A DNA stretch of 64,000 nt from Gammaproteobacteria bacterium (GTDB lineage: Bacteria; Pseudomonadota; Gammaproteobacteria; Pseudomonadales; Azotimanducaceae), in contig VXYL01000046.1 of the NCBI GenBank assembly GCA_009846005.1, positions 1 through 64,000 of the forward strand, read 5' to 3'. The translations under genes and the position numbers were made by a program. Under the pieces are notes generated by a model. It was given only the letters and a program-made list of their open reading frames with translations. It made no database searches and had not been told where the DNA came from. Shown here in pieces: positions 21,683 to 30,898 of the stretch; the first letter of the stretch is position 1, and every line of letters begins with the position of its first letter.

Positions 21683-23125
21683 TCAGATCACGAGCAAACC
21701 GACGAACTCGTGGACCGGTGTCGAGGCGAGCCGGTCAGCATCCCGGCAGAGTTCAAGGATCTGCCGGGTACGGGGGGCCGGAAAACGCGTCGCGAGGTTG
21801 GCCTCGAACTTTTCGATGAGAACGGGGATGCCCTCGTCCCGGCGCCGCCGGTGCCCGATCGGGTACTCCACCGCGATCTTCTCGGTGTTCGACCCGTCCT
21901 TGAAGAAGACCTGTACGGCGTTGGCGATGCTGCGCTTGTCCGCCTCGTGGTACTCGCGGCTGTACCGGGCGTCCTCCTCCACGACCATGAGAGTCCGCAG
22001 CCGGTCGATGCGCGCGTCCGATGCGGCACTGTCCTCGTAGTCGTCTGCCGTGAGATTCCCGTTGATGAGTCCCACTGCGGTCATGTACTGCAGGCAGTGA
22101 TCCCGATCCGCCGGGTTGTCGAGTGCGCCGGTCTTGCTGATGATGCGGATGGCCGATTCGTGCGTCGTGAGAACGATCCGCTCGACTTCGTCGAGACGGC
22201 CCGCGACCATCGGGTGCAGCTTGATGGCCGCCTCCACCGCCGTCTGGGCGTGGAACTCAGCCGGAAACGAGATCTTGAACAGGACGTTCTCCATGACATA
22301 GCTGCCATAGGGACGCTTGAAGGCGAACCGCTTGCCGCCGAACGCGACATCGTAGAACCCCCAGTTCGGTGCGGACAGCGCGCTCGGATAGCCGATCTCT
22401 CCCTTCAGGACCAAGAGCGCCAAACGCACCGCGCGACTGGTCGCATCACCCGCCGCCCAGGACTTCCGCGGCCCCGTATTGGGGGCGTGGCGATAGGTCC
22501 GCAGTGCCGAGCCGTCGATAAACGCGTGGGACAACGCATCGACGATCTGCGCTTGCGTTCCGCCGAGCATCGCGGTTACAACCGCCGCCGAGGCGACACG
22601 CACCAGTAGAACGTGATCGAGTCCGACGCGGTTGAAGCTGTTCTCCAAGGCCAGACCGCCTTGGATCTCGTGCGCCTTGATCATCGCGGTGAGTACATCG
22701 CGCATCACCAGCGGCCGCTCGCCCCGTACCACGGCTTGACGACTGATCCAGTCCGCGACCGCCAGGATGGCGCCGAGGTTGTCCGAGGGGTGCCCCCATT
22801 CGGCTGCGAGCCACGTATCGTTGAAGTCCAGCCAGCGGATCGCGCAGCCGATGTCCCAAGCTGCTTTCACGGGGTCCAACTCAAACTGCGTGCCCGGCAC
22901 ACGGGCGCCGTTCGGCACCACCGTACCAGCGGCGATCGGGCCTAGGTGTTTGGCGCATTCGGGAAACCGCAAGGCGAGCAAGCCGCACCCGAGGGTGTCC
23001 ATCAGGCAGTAGCGCGCGATGTCATAGGCCGCCTCGCTCGCGATCTCGAAATCGGCGACGTACTCGGCGATAGCCACGAGTTCCGGATCAGGCTCCGGAC
23101 GCACGTTTGTGTCCACGTTTGCCAT
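21683..23125 (-). CDS. prpD: 2-methylcitrate dehydratase PrpD
   Basis: This 480-residue MmgE/PrpD-family protein dehydrates 2-methylcitrate to 2-methyl-cis-aconitate in propionate breakdown. Family stretches include [51 protein letters not shown] and SPYRYGS-like [31 protein letters not shown]. Last gene of thrH-prpB-prpC-prpD; 2 bases separate it from prpC. No acnD/prpF alternative is present, so PrpD should serve this step, with hydration of the product left to an aconitase elsewhere. Confidence 0.95.
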   Translation of the reverse strand: MANVDTNVRPEPDPELVAIAEYVADFEIASEAAYDIARYCLMDTLGCGLLALRFPECAKHLGPIAAGTVVPNGARVPGTQFELDPVKAAWDIGCAIRWLDFNDTWLAAEWGHPSDNLGAILAVADWISRQAVVRGERPLVMRDVLTAMIKAHEIQGGLALENSFNRVGLDHVLLVRVASAAVVTAMLGGTQAQIVDALSHAFIDGSALRTYRHAPNTGPRKSWAAGDATSRAVRLALLVLKGEIGYPSALSAPNWGFYDVAFGGKRFAFKRPYGSYVMENVLFKISFPAEFHAQTAVEAAIKLHPMVAGRLDEVERIVLTTHESAIRIISKTGALDNPADRDHCLQYMTAVGLINGNLTADDYEDSAASDARIDRLRTLMVVEEDARYSREYHEADKRSIANAVQVFFKDGSNTEKIAVEYPIGHRRRRDEGIPVLIEKFEANLATRFPAPRTRQILELCRDADRLASTPVHEFVGLLVI

Positions 23126-23127
23126 GG

Positions 23128-24252
23128 CTATCTTGTGCCGAGTCCGGGGAACGGTCGCGGATCAGGTCCGACATAGTCCGCACTCGGACGGATGATGCGG
23201 TTGTTGTGGCGCTGCTCCATCACGTGGGCGGTCCATCCCGACACGCGGGAGCACACGAATATCGGCGTGAAAAGCTTGGTGGGGATGCCGAGGAACCGGT
23301 ACGCGGCGGCGTGGAAAAAGTCGGCATTGGGGAACAGCGCCTTCTCGTCCCACATCAGCTTCTCGATCGCGCACGAGATCGGATAGACGCGCTCGTCGCC
23401 GACCTCCGGGGCCAGCTCTTCGGCCCAACGTTTGATGATTGCATTGCGCGGGTCGGATCGGCGGTAGATGGCGTGTCCGAAGCCCATCACCACTTCCTTG
23501 CGGGCGAGCATTTCGCGTACTTCCGCAACGGCCGCCTCGGGGGTTTCAAACCCCTCGATCAGGTCCATCGCAGCCTCGTTCGCGCCGCCATGCAACGGGC
23601 CGCGAAGCGACCCAATGGCGCCGGTAACGCACGAGTGCATGTCGGAGAGCGTCGACGCGCACACGCGGGCCGTGAACGTGGAGGCATTGAATTCATGCTC
23701 CGCGTAGAGAATCAAGGAGACATCCAACACCCGTTGAAAGAGCGCGCTCGGCGCTTCCCCTTTGAGGGTCGCGAGGAAGTGGCCTGCGATGCTGTCCTCG
23801 TCCGTGTCGAGGTCGATGCGCACGCCGTCGTGACTGTAGCGGTACCAGTAGTTGACGATCGACGGCATCACGCCGAGCAGCCGGTTGGCCACGTCGCGGG
23901 CACGACCGAACTCGCCCTCGGGCTCGAGATTGCCGAGCACCGAACACCCCGTCCGCATGACATCCATGGGATGTGCGTGGGCGGGAATACGCTCGAGCAC
24001 TTCCTTTAGTGCATCGGGCAACCCGCGCAGGCGTTTCAGCTTGTCCCGGTAGACATCGAGTTCCCGGGCGTTGGGCAGTTCGCCGTGGACGATCAGGTGA
24101 GCGACTTCCTCGAAGGTCGCCTCCGCAGCGAGATCGGCGATGTCGTAGCCGCGGTAGGTGAGGCCGGTCCCGGTGCGGCCCACCGTACAGAGCGCGGTTT
24201 CGCCTGCGCTTTGGCCCCGCAACCCTGCCCCGCCAAGTTCCCTGTCAGGCAT
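23128..24252 (-). CDS. prpC: 2-methylcitrate synthase PrpC
   Basis: This 374-residue small citrate-synthase-family enzyme condenses propionyl-CoA with oxaloacetate. It has [42 protein letters not shown] and the catalytic [13 protein letters not shown]. Context (prpB upstream, prpD downstream) distinguishes it from citrate synthase. ATG 24252 overlaps the prpB stop by 8 bases; an in-frame start at 24279 would place ten extra residues inside prpB. Confidence 0.95.
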   Translation of the reverse strand: MPDRELGGAGLRGQSAGETALCTVGRTGTGLTYRGYDIADLAAEATFEEVAHLIVHGELPNARELDVYRDKLKRLRGLPDALKEVLERIPAHAHPMDVMRTGCSVLGNLEPEGEFGRARDVANRLLGVMPSIVNYWYRYSHDGVRIDLDTDEDSIAGHFLATLKGEAPSALFQRVLDVSLILYAEHEFNASTFTARVCASTLSDMHSCVTGAIGSLRGPLHGGANEAAMDLIEGFETPEAAVAEVREMLARKEVVMGFGHAIYRRSDPRNAIIKRWAEELAPEVGDERVYPISCAIEKLMWDEKALFPNADFFHAAAYRFLGIPTKLFTPIFVCSRVSGWTAHVMEQRHNNRIIRPSADYVGPDPRPFPGLGTR

Positions 24253-25165
24253 CGGATTCCCCCTCTCCGGTCCCGGCATCGCCGCCCGAGGGCGGCGTGG
24301 CTGCGAACAGTTCGTCGAGTTTCGCCTCGTATTCGTGGTAGCCGATCAGATCGTATAGATCTTCGCGGGTTTGCATGGCCTCGATGACCCCACGCTGAGT
24401 GCCCTCGTTGCGGATCGCCCGGTAGACGCGAAGCGCCGCTAGGCTCATGGCGCGGAATGCGGACAGCGGGTAGAGCGCCATCGCGACCCCGACGCTGCGC
24501 AGCTCGGCCAGGGTGTACAGCGGCGTGCTGCCAAACTCGGTTAGGTTGGCCAGCACGGGTACCTCGACGGCCTCGGTTATCCGTCGATACATGCCGAGAT
24601 CCGTCATCGCCTCCGCAAAGATCGCGTCGGCACCCGCCTCCGCGAATCGCGCTACGCGGGTGAGCACCGCATCGAGACCTGCCACGGCCAGCGCATCGGT
24701 ACGGGCCATCACGACGAATTCGGGATCGGTCTTGGCGTCCACCGCGGCCTTGATTCGGTCGCACATCTCGGCGGTCGATACGATTGCCTTGTTCGGGCGG
24801 TGCCCGCAGCGTTTCGCGGACACCTGGTCCTCGATGTGGACCGCGGCCGCCCCGGCACCGACCATGGACCGAATCGTTCGCGCGATATTGAACGCACCCC
24901 CCCAACCGGTGTCGACGTCCACCAGGAGCGGCACATCCACCGCCGCGGTTATCCGCCGCACGTCCTCGAGGACGTCGTTCATCGACGTCATGCCTAGGTC
25001 CGGCAATCCGTACGACGCATTGGCGACCCCGCCGCCGCTCAGGTACAGCGCCCGGTAACCCACCCGATCGGCCATGATTGCCGCGTAGGCATTGATTGCG
25101 CCGACAATCTGCAGAGGATTCTCTTCGCGCAACGCCTTGCGGAACCGGGTGCCCGATGAGCTCAT
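24245..25165 (-). CDS. prpB: 2-methylisocitrate lyase PrpB
   Basis: A 306-residue ICL/PEP-mutase superfamily enzyme cutting 2-methylisocitrate to pyruvate and succinate. Visible are [39 protein letters not shown], the metal site VDVDTGWGG and the catalytic [11 protein letters not shown], in which KRCGH is the PrpB form of the isocitrate-lyase KKCGH. The C-terminal tail is Gly/Glu/Asp-rich. It overlaps thrH by 4 bases and prpC by 8 bases, so translation of all four genes is likely coupled. Confidence 0.96.
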   Translation of the reverse strand: MSSSGTRFRKALREENPLQIVGAINAYAAIMADRVGYRALYLSGGGVANASYGLPDLGMTSMNDVLEDVRRITAAVDVPLLVDVDTGWGGAFNIARTIRSMVGAGAAAVHIEDQVSAKRCGHRPNKAIVSTAEMCDRIKAAVDAKTDPEFVVMARTDALAVAGLDAVLTRVARFAEAGADAIFAEAMTDLGMYRRITEAVEVPVLANLTEFGSTPLYTLAELRSVGVAMALYPLSAFRAMSLAALRVYRAIRNEGTQRGVIEAMQTREDLYDLIGYHEYEAKLDELFAATPPSGGDAGTGEGESDA

Positions 25166-25779
25166 GCGTTCGCCTCCGCCAGGGGGCCGAGTGCGGCGGC
25201 AAGCTCGTCGTAGCCACTGACGGCATGGAACGAGGGATACTGTGCCACCACGCTGGGCGGGGCGTCGAAGAACAGGCCGACATCGGCTTCCTCGAGCATC
25301 GCAACGTCGTTGTAGGAGTCCCCGGCCGCCATCACCCGATAGTTCATCGCGTGGAACGCCCGCACGGCCTGGCGTTTCGGATCCTCCTGGCGCAATCGAT
25401 ACCCCACGATGCGCTCCTCCTCGACGATGAGCCGGTGGCAAAGCAACAAAGGGTGGCCGAGTTTCTCCATGAGCGGCATTCCAAACTCGTAGAACGTATC
25501 CGAGAGGATGGCGACCTGGTAGCGGGCGCGGGCCCAGGCGAGGAACTCGACCGCGCCGGGAAGCGGGTTCAAACCCGCGATGACCCGCTTGATCGTGCCC
25601 AGAGGCAGCGAGTGTTCGTCGAGGATCGCCAACCGGGCGCGCATGAGATCGTCATAGACGGGGATGTCGCGAGTAGTTTTCCGAAGCGCGGAAATCCCGG
25701 TCATTTTGGCCACCGCCTGCCAGATCTCCGGAACCAGGACGCCTTCGAGATCAAGACACAGAACGTTCAAGCGAGCCAT
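25162..25779 (-). CDS. thrH: Phosphoserine phosphatase / homoserine phosphotransferase ThrH
   Basis: A 205-residue HAD-superfamily enzyme. The nucleophile motif is [13 protein letters not shown] (Asp near residue 10), motif II is LSDTFYEF and the C-terminal motif is [18 protein letters not shown]. The DLEGV form is typical of Pseudomonas ThrH, which dephosphorylates phosphoserine and can transfer the phosphate to homoserine. It is the first gene of the prpBCD operon (4-base overlap) and divergent from cysH; from memory thrH and cysH are also neighbours in Pseudomonas. TAGAAT on the minus strand (25801-25796) is a possible -10, with no clear -35. Confidence 0.92.
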   Translation of the reverse strand: MARLNVLCLDLEGVLVPEIWQAVAKMTGISALRKTTRDIPVYDDLMRARLAILDEHSLPLGTIKRVIAGLNPLPGAVEFLAWARARYQVAILSDTFYEFGMPLMEKLGHPLLLCHRLIVEEERIVGYRLRQEDPKRQAVRAFHAMNYRVMAAGDSYNDVAMLEEADVGLFFDAPPSVVAQYPSFHAVSGYDELAAALGPLAEANA

Positions 25780-25828
25780 CCATCAAAAGCAAGCAATTCT
25801 ACAGGGTTAGCGAACCACCCGTGGTGTC

Positions 25829-25861
25829 CCGTCGCGCACGCGTAACGCCGTGTGGCGACGG
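25829..25861. other. Long imperfect hairpin between thrH and cysH
   Basis: CCGTCGC (25829-25835) and GCGACGG (25855-25861) enclose a second pairing CACG/CGTG, giving an 11-pair stem with small bulges. It lies in the 223-base divergent gap, where regulation by CysB or a propionate regulator would be expected, but no specific operator can be named. Confidence 0.35.
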
Positions 25862-26002
25862 CGCGTGGTCCACCGGCGGGGCTAGCGCAGCGCCTGGAAC
25901 GCGATCGGGGCGCGTCATTAGGATATGGCGAGACGTTATTTCTTGCCGAAAGGCCTAACTGCTAGGCTAGGTTTCGTCGCTTTCCAGCTTCGTTCCGGGA
26001 CC

Positions 26003-26791
26003 ATGGCGGAACCGTCGCCCAACATCGCCGGTTCGGATACCGAGCCCGCTTCGGCCGGCGGCATCGCCGCGGTGGCAGGGAGATCGGTCGAACGTGAGTC
26101 CCTCAGTCTGCTCGAGGACGCGTTTGGCGCCTTCGAACGCATTGCGGTGTCGTTCAGCGGCGCCGAGGATGTCGTCGTGGTCGACTTGGGCGCCCGGATT
26201 CTCGGTTCGGACCTCCCGGTGTTCAGCCTGGACACCGGCCGACTGCATCCTGAAACCCACCGTTTCCTTGAAACCGTGCGCGACCACTATGGTGTCGCGA
26301 TCGAGACGTTGACGCCGGATCCGGCCGCGGTTGCCGACCTCGTGAGGGACAAGGGGCTGTTCAGCTTCTACCGGGACGGTCATGGCGAGTGCTGTGCGAT
26401 CCGCAAGATTGAGCCCCTCGGCAGGAAGCTCAAGGGGCTGGATGCCTGGATCACGGGCCAACGCGCCGACCAGAGTGTCACCCGCGAGGGCTTGCCGACG
26501 TCCCAAGACGATCTGGCGTTTTCCAGTGCGGACCACCCCGTTCGCAAGTTCAACCCCCTGGCGAATTGGACCGGACGCGACGTCTGGGACTACATTCGGC
26601 GCCGCGAGATTCCCTACAACCCGCTCCACGATCAAGGCTACCGGTCGATCGGATGCGAGCCATGCACCCGTCCCGTGGGTCCCCACCAACACGAGCGCGA
26701 GGGCCGCTGGTGGTGGGAGGACGTGGTGCACAAGGAGTGCGGTCTACACCCGCAGAACGTGGCCAGACCGCTGCAGATCCTCGACCGTTAG
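26003..26791 (+). CDS. cysH: Adenylylsulfate (APS) reductase, 4Fe-4S type CysH
   Basis: A 262-residue PAPS/APS-reductase-fold enzyme that reduces activated sulfate to sulfite with thioredoxin. It has [13 protein letters not shown] (PP-loop), [12 protein letters not shown], and four extra cysteines in [12 protein letters not shown] and IGCEPCTRP that ligate a 4Fe-4S cluster in APS reductases and are absent from E. coli PAPS reductase. The catalytic Cys is in the C-terminal KECGLH. The ATG at 26003 is preferred; an ATG at 25925 adds 26 non-conserved residues. It converges with cysB with a 4-base overlap of the stops. Confidence 0.93.
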   Translation: MAEPSPNIAGSDTEPASAGGIAAVAGRSVERESLSLLEDAFGAFERIAVSFSGAEDVVVVDLGARILGSDLPVFSLDTGRLHPETHRFLETVRDHYGVAIETLTPDPAAVADLVRDKGLFSFYRDGHGECCAIRKIEPLGRKLKGLDAWITGQRADQSVTREGLPTSQDDLAFSSADHPVRKFNPLANWTGRDVWDYIRRREIPYNPLHDQGYRSIGCEPCTRPVGPHQHEREGRWWWEDVVHKECGLHPQNVARPLQILDR

Positions 26792-27768
26792 CGTTCCGGA
26801 AGTTCGATACCGTCGAATACGGCTGCCCGCGCTGCCGGGTTCGGTGCGGCGAATGCGCGCTCGATGAGTTCAGGCGTCAGGTGCGGCGCGAACGCGCCGA
26901 CGAAGTCGATCATGAACTGACGCATGAACGTTCCCTTGCGGCAACCGATGAACGTCGTACTCGCCTTGAACAGGTTGCCCGCATCGATCGCCGAGAGGTC
27001 GATGTCCTCCTCGGGATCGTAGGCCATTCCGGCGATGATGCCGACGCCGAAACCAAGACGCACATACGTCTTTATGACATCCGTGTCGACCGCCGATAGC
27101 GCGATGTCGAAGACGTTCTCCGGCTGCTCGGCGTCCGATTCCACGGCCACCGGCAACCGTTCCCAGAACCCGGCGTCGTAGGTCACGATGGGATAGTCCT
27201 TCAAATCCTCGAAATCGAGGGACTCGCGATGCGCAAGGTCATGATTCCTAGGCACCACAACGCATCGGTTCCACCGATAGCAGGGCATCATGATGAGATC
27301 TGGGTAGCGGTCCATCACCTCGGGCGAGATGGCGAAATCGACCTCTCCGGAAGAGGCCCATTCGCCGATCTGTTCAGTCGTCCCCTGGCGCATGTGCAGG
27401 CTGACTTCCGGGTACGCCCGGCGCAAACCGGGCAGTATTTCCGGCAGCGCGTAGCGCGCTTGGGTATGCGTGGTGGCGATGGATAGGGTGCCCCGGGACT
27501 CGTTGCGGTATTCGTCGGCGATGTGGCGGATGCTGGCCACGTCGCGGAGTATCTCGCCGACCTTGTCGAGGATGATTTCCCCGGCTGGCGTGATACGGGT
27601 CAGTCGCTTGCCGTTGCGGGCGAAGATGTCGATTCCGAGTTCCTCTTCGAGCAAACGGATCTGTTTGCTGATCCCCGGCTGAGAGGTGAAAAGCTCCGTT
27701 GCCGTCGCCGAGACGTTGAGATCGTGGTGGGCGACCTCCCAGATGTAGCGAAGCTGTTGGAGTTTCAT
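26788..27768 (-). CDS. cysB: LysR-type transcriptional regulator CysB
   Basis: This 326-residue regulator is the activator of sulfate-assimilation genes, with N-acetylserine as co-inducer and sulfide as antagonist. The N-terminal helix-turn-helix reads [45 protein letters not shown]; the effector domain has the sulfate-pocket-like [15 protein letters not shown] and [17 protein letters not shown] 27768 begins the conserved MKLQQLRYI; an upstream start at 27807 is unlikely. Targets in the window probably include cysH and cysI. Confidence 0.95.
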   Translation of the reverse strand: MKLQQLRYIWEVAHHDLNVSATATELFTSQPGISKQIRLLEEELGIDIFARNGKRLTRITPAGEIILDKVGEILRDVASIRHIADEYRNESRGTLSIATTHTQARYALPEILPGLRRAYPEVSLHMRQGTTEQIGEWASSGEVDFAISPEVMDRYPDLIMMPCYRWNRCVVVPRNHDLAHRESLDFEDLKDYPIVTYDAGFWERLPVAVESDAEQPENVFDIALSAVDTDVIKTYVRLGFGVGIIAGMAYDPEEDIDLSAIDAGNLFKASTTFIGCRKGTFMRQFMIDFVGAFAPHLTPELIERAFAAPNPAARAAVFDGIELPER

Positions 27769-27839
27769 AGTCGAGTCGAGTGGCCTTGGTGTTCTTTGTA
27801 TAGGCAATCGGAATACTAACCCACGTTGTTATGCGAAAG

Positions 27840-28733
27840 TCACGCGTTGCGAACGCCGTGGGGTACATGCCCAATCGCGACGTGGGGGGGTGCCGATTCG
27901 CAGTTGGCGGCCTGGTCGTCGAAGAACACATCGGCGTCGTAGGCGCGGAGGAACGCGGCCTTGTCGCGACCGCCGAGGAACAGGCTCTCGTCGAGGCGGA
28001 TGTCCCAGGCGCGCAGGGTCTTGATCACCCGCTCATGCGCGGGCGCGCCGCGTGCGGTTACCAAGGCGGTACGAATCGGGCAGGCCGTGTCGTCGAACTC
28101 ACGCTGCAGTTGGTGCAACCCCATTAGAAAGGACTTGAACGGTCCCCCCTCCAAAGGGCGGTCGGCGGCCCGCGCCTCGGACTCCACGAACGCATCGATG
28201 CCCTGTTCGTGGAAGATCCGGTCCGCCTGGTCGGAGAACAGGACGGCGTCGCCGTCGAAGGCAATCCGTAGGGCTTCGGAGGTGCTCTCCGCCTTGCGCG
28301 AGCCGAGCAATGTCGCCGCCGCGATACCGTTGCCCAACGCCCCGCGCACATCGTCGGGCTCGGTGGACAGGAACAGGTCGCAGCCGAACGCCGCCGCATA
28401 CCGGTACGGACTCTCGCCGGAGGAGAAGGCGGCACGCACGATGTCCAGTTCGTGGGCGTTGATCGAGTTGAACACACGCAGGCCCGTGTCGGCCGAGTTG
28501 CGTGACAAGAGGATGATATCGACTCGGCGTTTACCAATTAACCTATTGATATTCAGAAGTTTTTTAACGAAATGGAAACCGTCCCCCGGATCCAGCCGTT
28601 CGTTTTCTCGATCGATCTGGTAGCGCCGGTAGGCGTCTAGCCCGTGGTTGCGGAAAACCGCATCAGACGCATCGAGGTCGAATAACGCGCGGGACGAAAT
28701 GGCAACGGTGAGAACGGTGTCCGGGTCAGGCAT
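27840..28733 (-). CDS. 5'-nucleotidase family protein
   Basis: This 297-residue cytosolic protein belongs to the bacterial 5'-nucleotidase family (Pfam 5-nucleotidase, PF06189). Hallmarks are LLSRNSADTGLRVFNSINAHELDI, CDLFLSTEPDDVRGAL, AFDGDAVLFSDQADRIF and the C-terminal LGGRDKAAFLRAYDADVFFDDQ, a HAD-like core. It should remove phosphate from nucleoside monophosphates. Codons for residues about 55-70 (28520-28575) are unusually AT-rich compared with the rest. It overlaps the DUF465 gene by 8 bases. Confidence 0.85.
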   Translation of the reverse strand: MPDPDTVLTVAISSRALFDLDASDAVFRNHGLDAYRRYQIDRENERLDPGDGFHFVKKLLNINRLIGKRRVDIILLSRNSADTGLRVFNSINAHELDIVRAAFSSGESPYRYAAAFGCDLFLSTEPDDVRGALGNGIAAATLLGSRKAESTSEALRIAFDGDAVLFSDQADRIFHEQGIDAFVESEARAADRPLEGGPFKSFLMGLHQLQREFDDTACPIRTALVTARGAPAHERVIKTLRAWDIRLDESLFLGGRDKAAFLRAYDADVFFDDQAANCESAPPHVAIGHVPHGVRNA

Positions 28734-28929
28734 CGAGGTCCGGAATCAGTTGGCTCTCGAGCTTCGCTATCGAGTCCTTCAATCGGAGCTTGCGCTTCTT
28801 CAGGCGCTGTACCTTCATGTCGTCCTTGTGCCCGGTCTCGATGAGATACTCGATCACCTCGTCGAGGTCGCGATGCTCGACCCTGAGCTCCTCTAACCAG
28901 CGCATGACCTCGGCCTGTTCCAATCGCAC
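28726..28929 (-). CDS. DUF465 (YdcH-like) small helical protein
   Basis: A 67-residue, highly charged, all-helical protein: LRVEHRDLDEVIEYLIETGHKDDMKVQRLKKRKLRLKDSIAKLESQLIPD matches the DUF465/YdcH family, a short coiled-coil hairpin of unknown role. The start is uncertain: GTG 28929, TTG 28923 (a GAGGGGA purine stretch lies 6-8 bases upstream) or ATG 28905. It is coupled to the nucleotidase gene and divergent from the VWA gene. Confidence 0.85.
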   Translation of the reverse strand: MRLEQAEVMRWLEELRVEHRDLDEVIEYLIETGHKDDMKVQRLKKRKLRLKDSIAKLESQLIPDLDA

Positions 28930-29015
28930 TCCCCTCGATACTTGAACGCGGTGATGGTGTTGCCCGAAACGCCAAGCATACGCATCATAAGCGCCTCGTC
29001 ACCCGGTGCAAAGCG

Positions 29016-29720
29016 TTGGCCAAGACTCCCGTCCCTCGCGATGCCGTCGCGCGATTCCTGGCCGACGTAAGGGCCAGTGATCCGCCCGCGCAAACCGACG
29101 CGGAACCCAACCGCATTCTGTTCGCGCTCGATGCCACGGCGAGTCGAGAGCCGACCTGGGACATGGCGATGAATCTGCACGCGGAACTGTTCCACGCCGC
29201 CGCTGACCACCGCGCCGATGGTGATTCCGGGGATGTGGCTGTGCAGTTGGTCTACTACCGGGGCTTCGACGAGTTCCACGCATCGCCCTGGTCGAACTCT
29301 CCCCAGGATCTGGTCCGGCGCATGACCGGTGTCCTTTGCCGGGGCGGCCTGACCCAAATCCAGAGGGTCCTCGCGCACACGTTGGCCGAAGCGCGCACGG
29401 TGCGTGTCAAGGCCGCCGTGTTCGTCGGCGACGCCTGCGAAGAGTCCCGGGCCGAGGTTGTCGCCGCGGCCGGGCGGCTTGCCCTTTTCAAAGTGCCCTT
29501 TTTCCTGTTCCAGGAAGGCCACGATCCGCGGGTCGCGCGGCTGTTCCAGGACATTGCCCGCATTACCGGCGGTGCCTACGCGCCGTTCGCCACCGGCAGC
29601 GCTGATCAGCTGCGAGCCCTTTTCGGTGCGGTGGCGCGCTACGCCACCCGGGGCCGAAGCGGTCTACGCGAGATCGAACATCGCCTTGCGCGGGACATGC
29701 TCGCGCAACTCCCCCGCTGA
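29016..29720 (+). CDS. VWA-like protein of the type found with membrane J-proteins
   Basis: A 234-residue protein resembling, from memory, alphaproteobacterial VWA-domain proteins encoded next to a J-domain gene. Stretches conserved in that group are ILFALDATASREPTWD, VQLVYYRGFDEFHASPW, CRGGLTQIQRVLAH, AAVFVGDACEES and FLFQEGHDPRVARLFQDIARITGGAYAPF. The MIDAS-like site is DATAS instead of DxSxS. No signal peptide or membrane segment, so it is probably cytoplasmic. The only full-length start is TTG at 29016. The J-protein gene starts 7 bases after the stop. Confidence 0.75.
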   Translation: MAKTPVPRDAVARFLADVRASDPPAQTDAEPNRILFALDATASREPTWDMAMNLHAELFHAAADHRADGDSGDVAVQLVYYRGFDEFHASPWSNSPQDLVRRMTGVLCRGGLTQIQRVLAHTLAEARTVRVKAAVFVGDACEESRAEVVAAAGRLALFKVPFFLFQEGHDPRVARLFQDIARITGGAYAPFATGSADQLRALFGAVARYATRGRSGLREIEHRLARDMLAQLPR

Positions 29721-29727
29721 TGGGTCG

Positions 29728-30468
29728 ATGATCGCCGTCGTTGTCGCCGTCGTCATCGGCGCCGTCGCATTCATCGTACTGTGGCGTGAACTCGCCTCCG
29801 GGAATCGTCCGCGTCGCCTCTCCACGACCGGCTGGACCGCCGCGGTCGCTCTCGCGCTCACCTTGGCCATCATGGCGGGAAGCGGACGCCTGCATTGGCT
29901 CGCCGCGCTCTTCGCGGGTGCCCTGCCCTTACTGCGCTGGGCACTCGGGCTCGTCCTCGGCCCGGTGATCGGCCACTTCATTCGTTCCAGGATGCAAGGT
30001 GCCAACATGCCTCCACCTGGCGATACCGGCCCGTCAACGTCAACCGTCGCCACCGATGAGTTGCGCATGACGCTCGTGCACGACAGCGGCGAGATGGACG
30101 GCGAAGCCATCACCGGGACATTTGCCGGGAAACGCCTCTCGAGTCTCGACCTCGACGCGCTCCGAACCCTCTATGGCGAACTTGGGAAGGCGGATTCCCT
30201 GCAGTTGCTGGAGGCCTACTTGGACCGTCGGTTTCCCGGGTGGTCGGACGAAGAGCCCAAACGACAGCGACCATCGGCCAACCGGGAAATGGACGCCGAG
30301 CAAGCTCTAGCCGTCTTGGGCCTCTCGCCCGGGGCTTCCAAGGAGGAGATCGTCGATGCGCACCGCCGCCTCATGCAGAAGCTGCATCCGGACCGCGGCG
30401 GCAGCGACTACCTTGCCGCGACATTGAACCTCGCGAAACAGGTGCTGCTGGGCAACAATTCGCCCTGA
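29728..30468 (+). CDS. Membrane-anchored J-domain (DnaJ-like) protein
   Basis: This 246-residue protein has two or three hydrophobic segments in the first ~90 residues (AVVVAVVIGAVAFIVLW, AAVALALTLAIMAG, LAALFAGALPLLRWALGLVLG), a middle region (TGTFAGKRLSSLDLDALRTLYGEL) and a C-terminal J domain (about 190-246) with the DnaK-stimulating HPD in MQKLHPDRGGSDY. It should recruit DnaK to the inner membrane. ATG 29728 starts directly at the first helix. Membrane anchor plus C-terminal J domain recalls DjlA, but the TerB-like domain between them is missing; a TerB-like protein is encoded convergently 15 bases away. Confidence 0.85.
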   Translation: MIAVVVAVVIGAVAFIVLWRELASGNRPRRLSTTGWTAAVALALTLAIMAGSGRLHWLAALFAGALPLLRWALGLVLGPVIGHFIRSRMQGANMPPPGDTGPSTSTVATDELRMTLVHDSGEMDGEAITGTFAGKRLSSLDLDALRTLYGELGKADSLQLLEAYLDRRFPGWSDEEPKRQRPSANREMDAEQALAVLGLSPGASKEEIVDAHRRLMQKLHPDRGGSDYLAATLNLAKQVLLGNNSP

Positions 30469-30483
30469 ACGGCGGTCGGGCCT

Positions 30484-30879
30484 CTAAGGCGCCATGAGAT
30501 CGCGCGCTTCCTGTTCCAAGCCGACGAGGCGCCGTACCCAGTTGTCCATTAACGCGAAGTCGGCGTCGCTGATCCCGAAAGCTCTTGAGACCTCCTTCAG
30601 AAGGCACTCCTCCTCGATCTCGAACGCGCCATCGACGTACGACAGGCGCAGCAGGTTCAGCACGGCGACTGTCCGGGCCCGGCGCGAGTCGAAGACCTTC
30701 CCGATCCCTTCGAGTTCGAGGTAGTCCGAAACGATGTCGGGCTTCAATGCCATCTCGCGTTTGAACTCGTCGAGCATGTCCTCCTCGTTCGGGTCGAGAA
30801 TCCCGTCGGAGACGACGACGTTGTGGGCAAGCCCGAGTAGGGCTTCACGCTGTTCGTCGGTGAGAGACTTGAGCCACAT
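30484..30879 (-). CDS. TerB-like (tellurite-resistance-family domain) protein
   Basis: A 131-residue all-helical protein with the TerB/DjlA-N pattern of acidic loops: LTDEQREALLGLAHNVVVSDGILDPNEEDMLDEF and LRLSYVDGAFEIEEECLLKEVSRAFGISDADF. Such domains bind metal or act as adaptors next to chaperones or membrane complexes; real tellurite resistance is not implied. It is the second gene after the 39-residue membrane protein (19-base gap) and converges with the J-protein gene. Confidence 0.75.
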   Translation of the reverse strand: MWLKSLTDEQREALLGLAHNVVVSDGILDPNEEDMLDEFKREMALKPDIVSDYLELEGIGKVFDSRRARTVAVLNLLRLSYVDGAFEIEEECLLKEVSRAFGISDADFALMDNWVRRLVGLEQEARDLMAP

Positions 30880-30898
30880 CTGAAGGACCGAACGCGGT

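Noticed and set aside
24093-25304. Minus-strand open frame overlapping prpC and prpB in another frame
   Set aside because: The alternative frame contains all prpB and prpC motifs; this one is Arg/Gly-rich noise.
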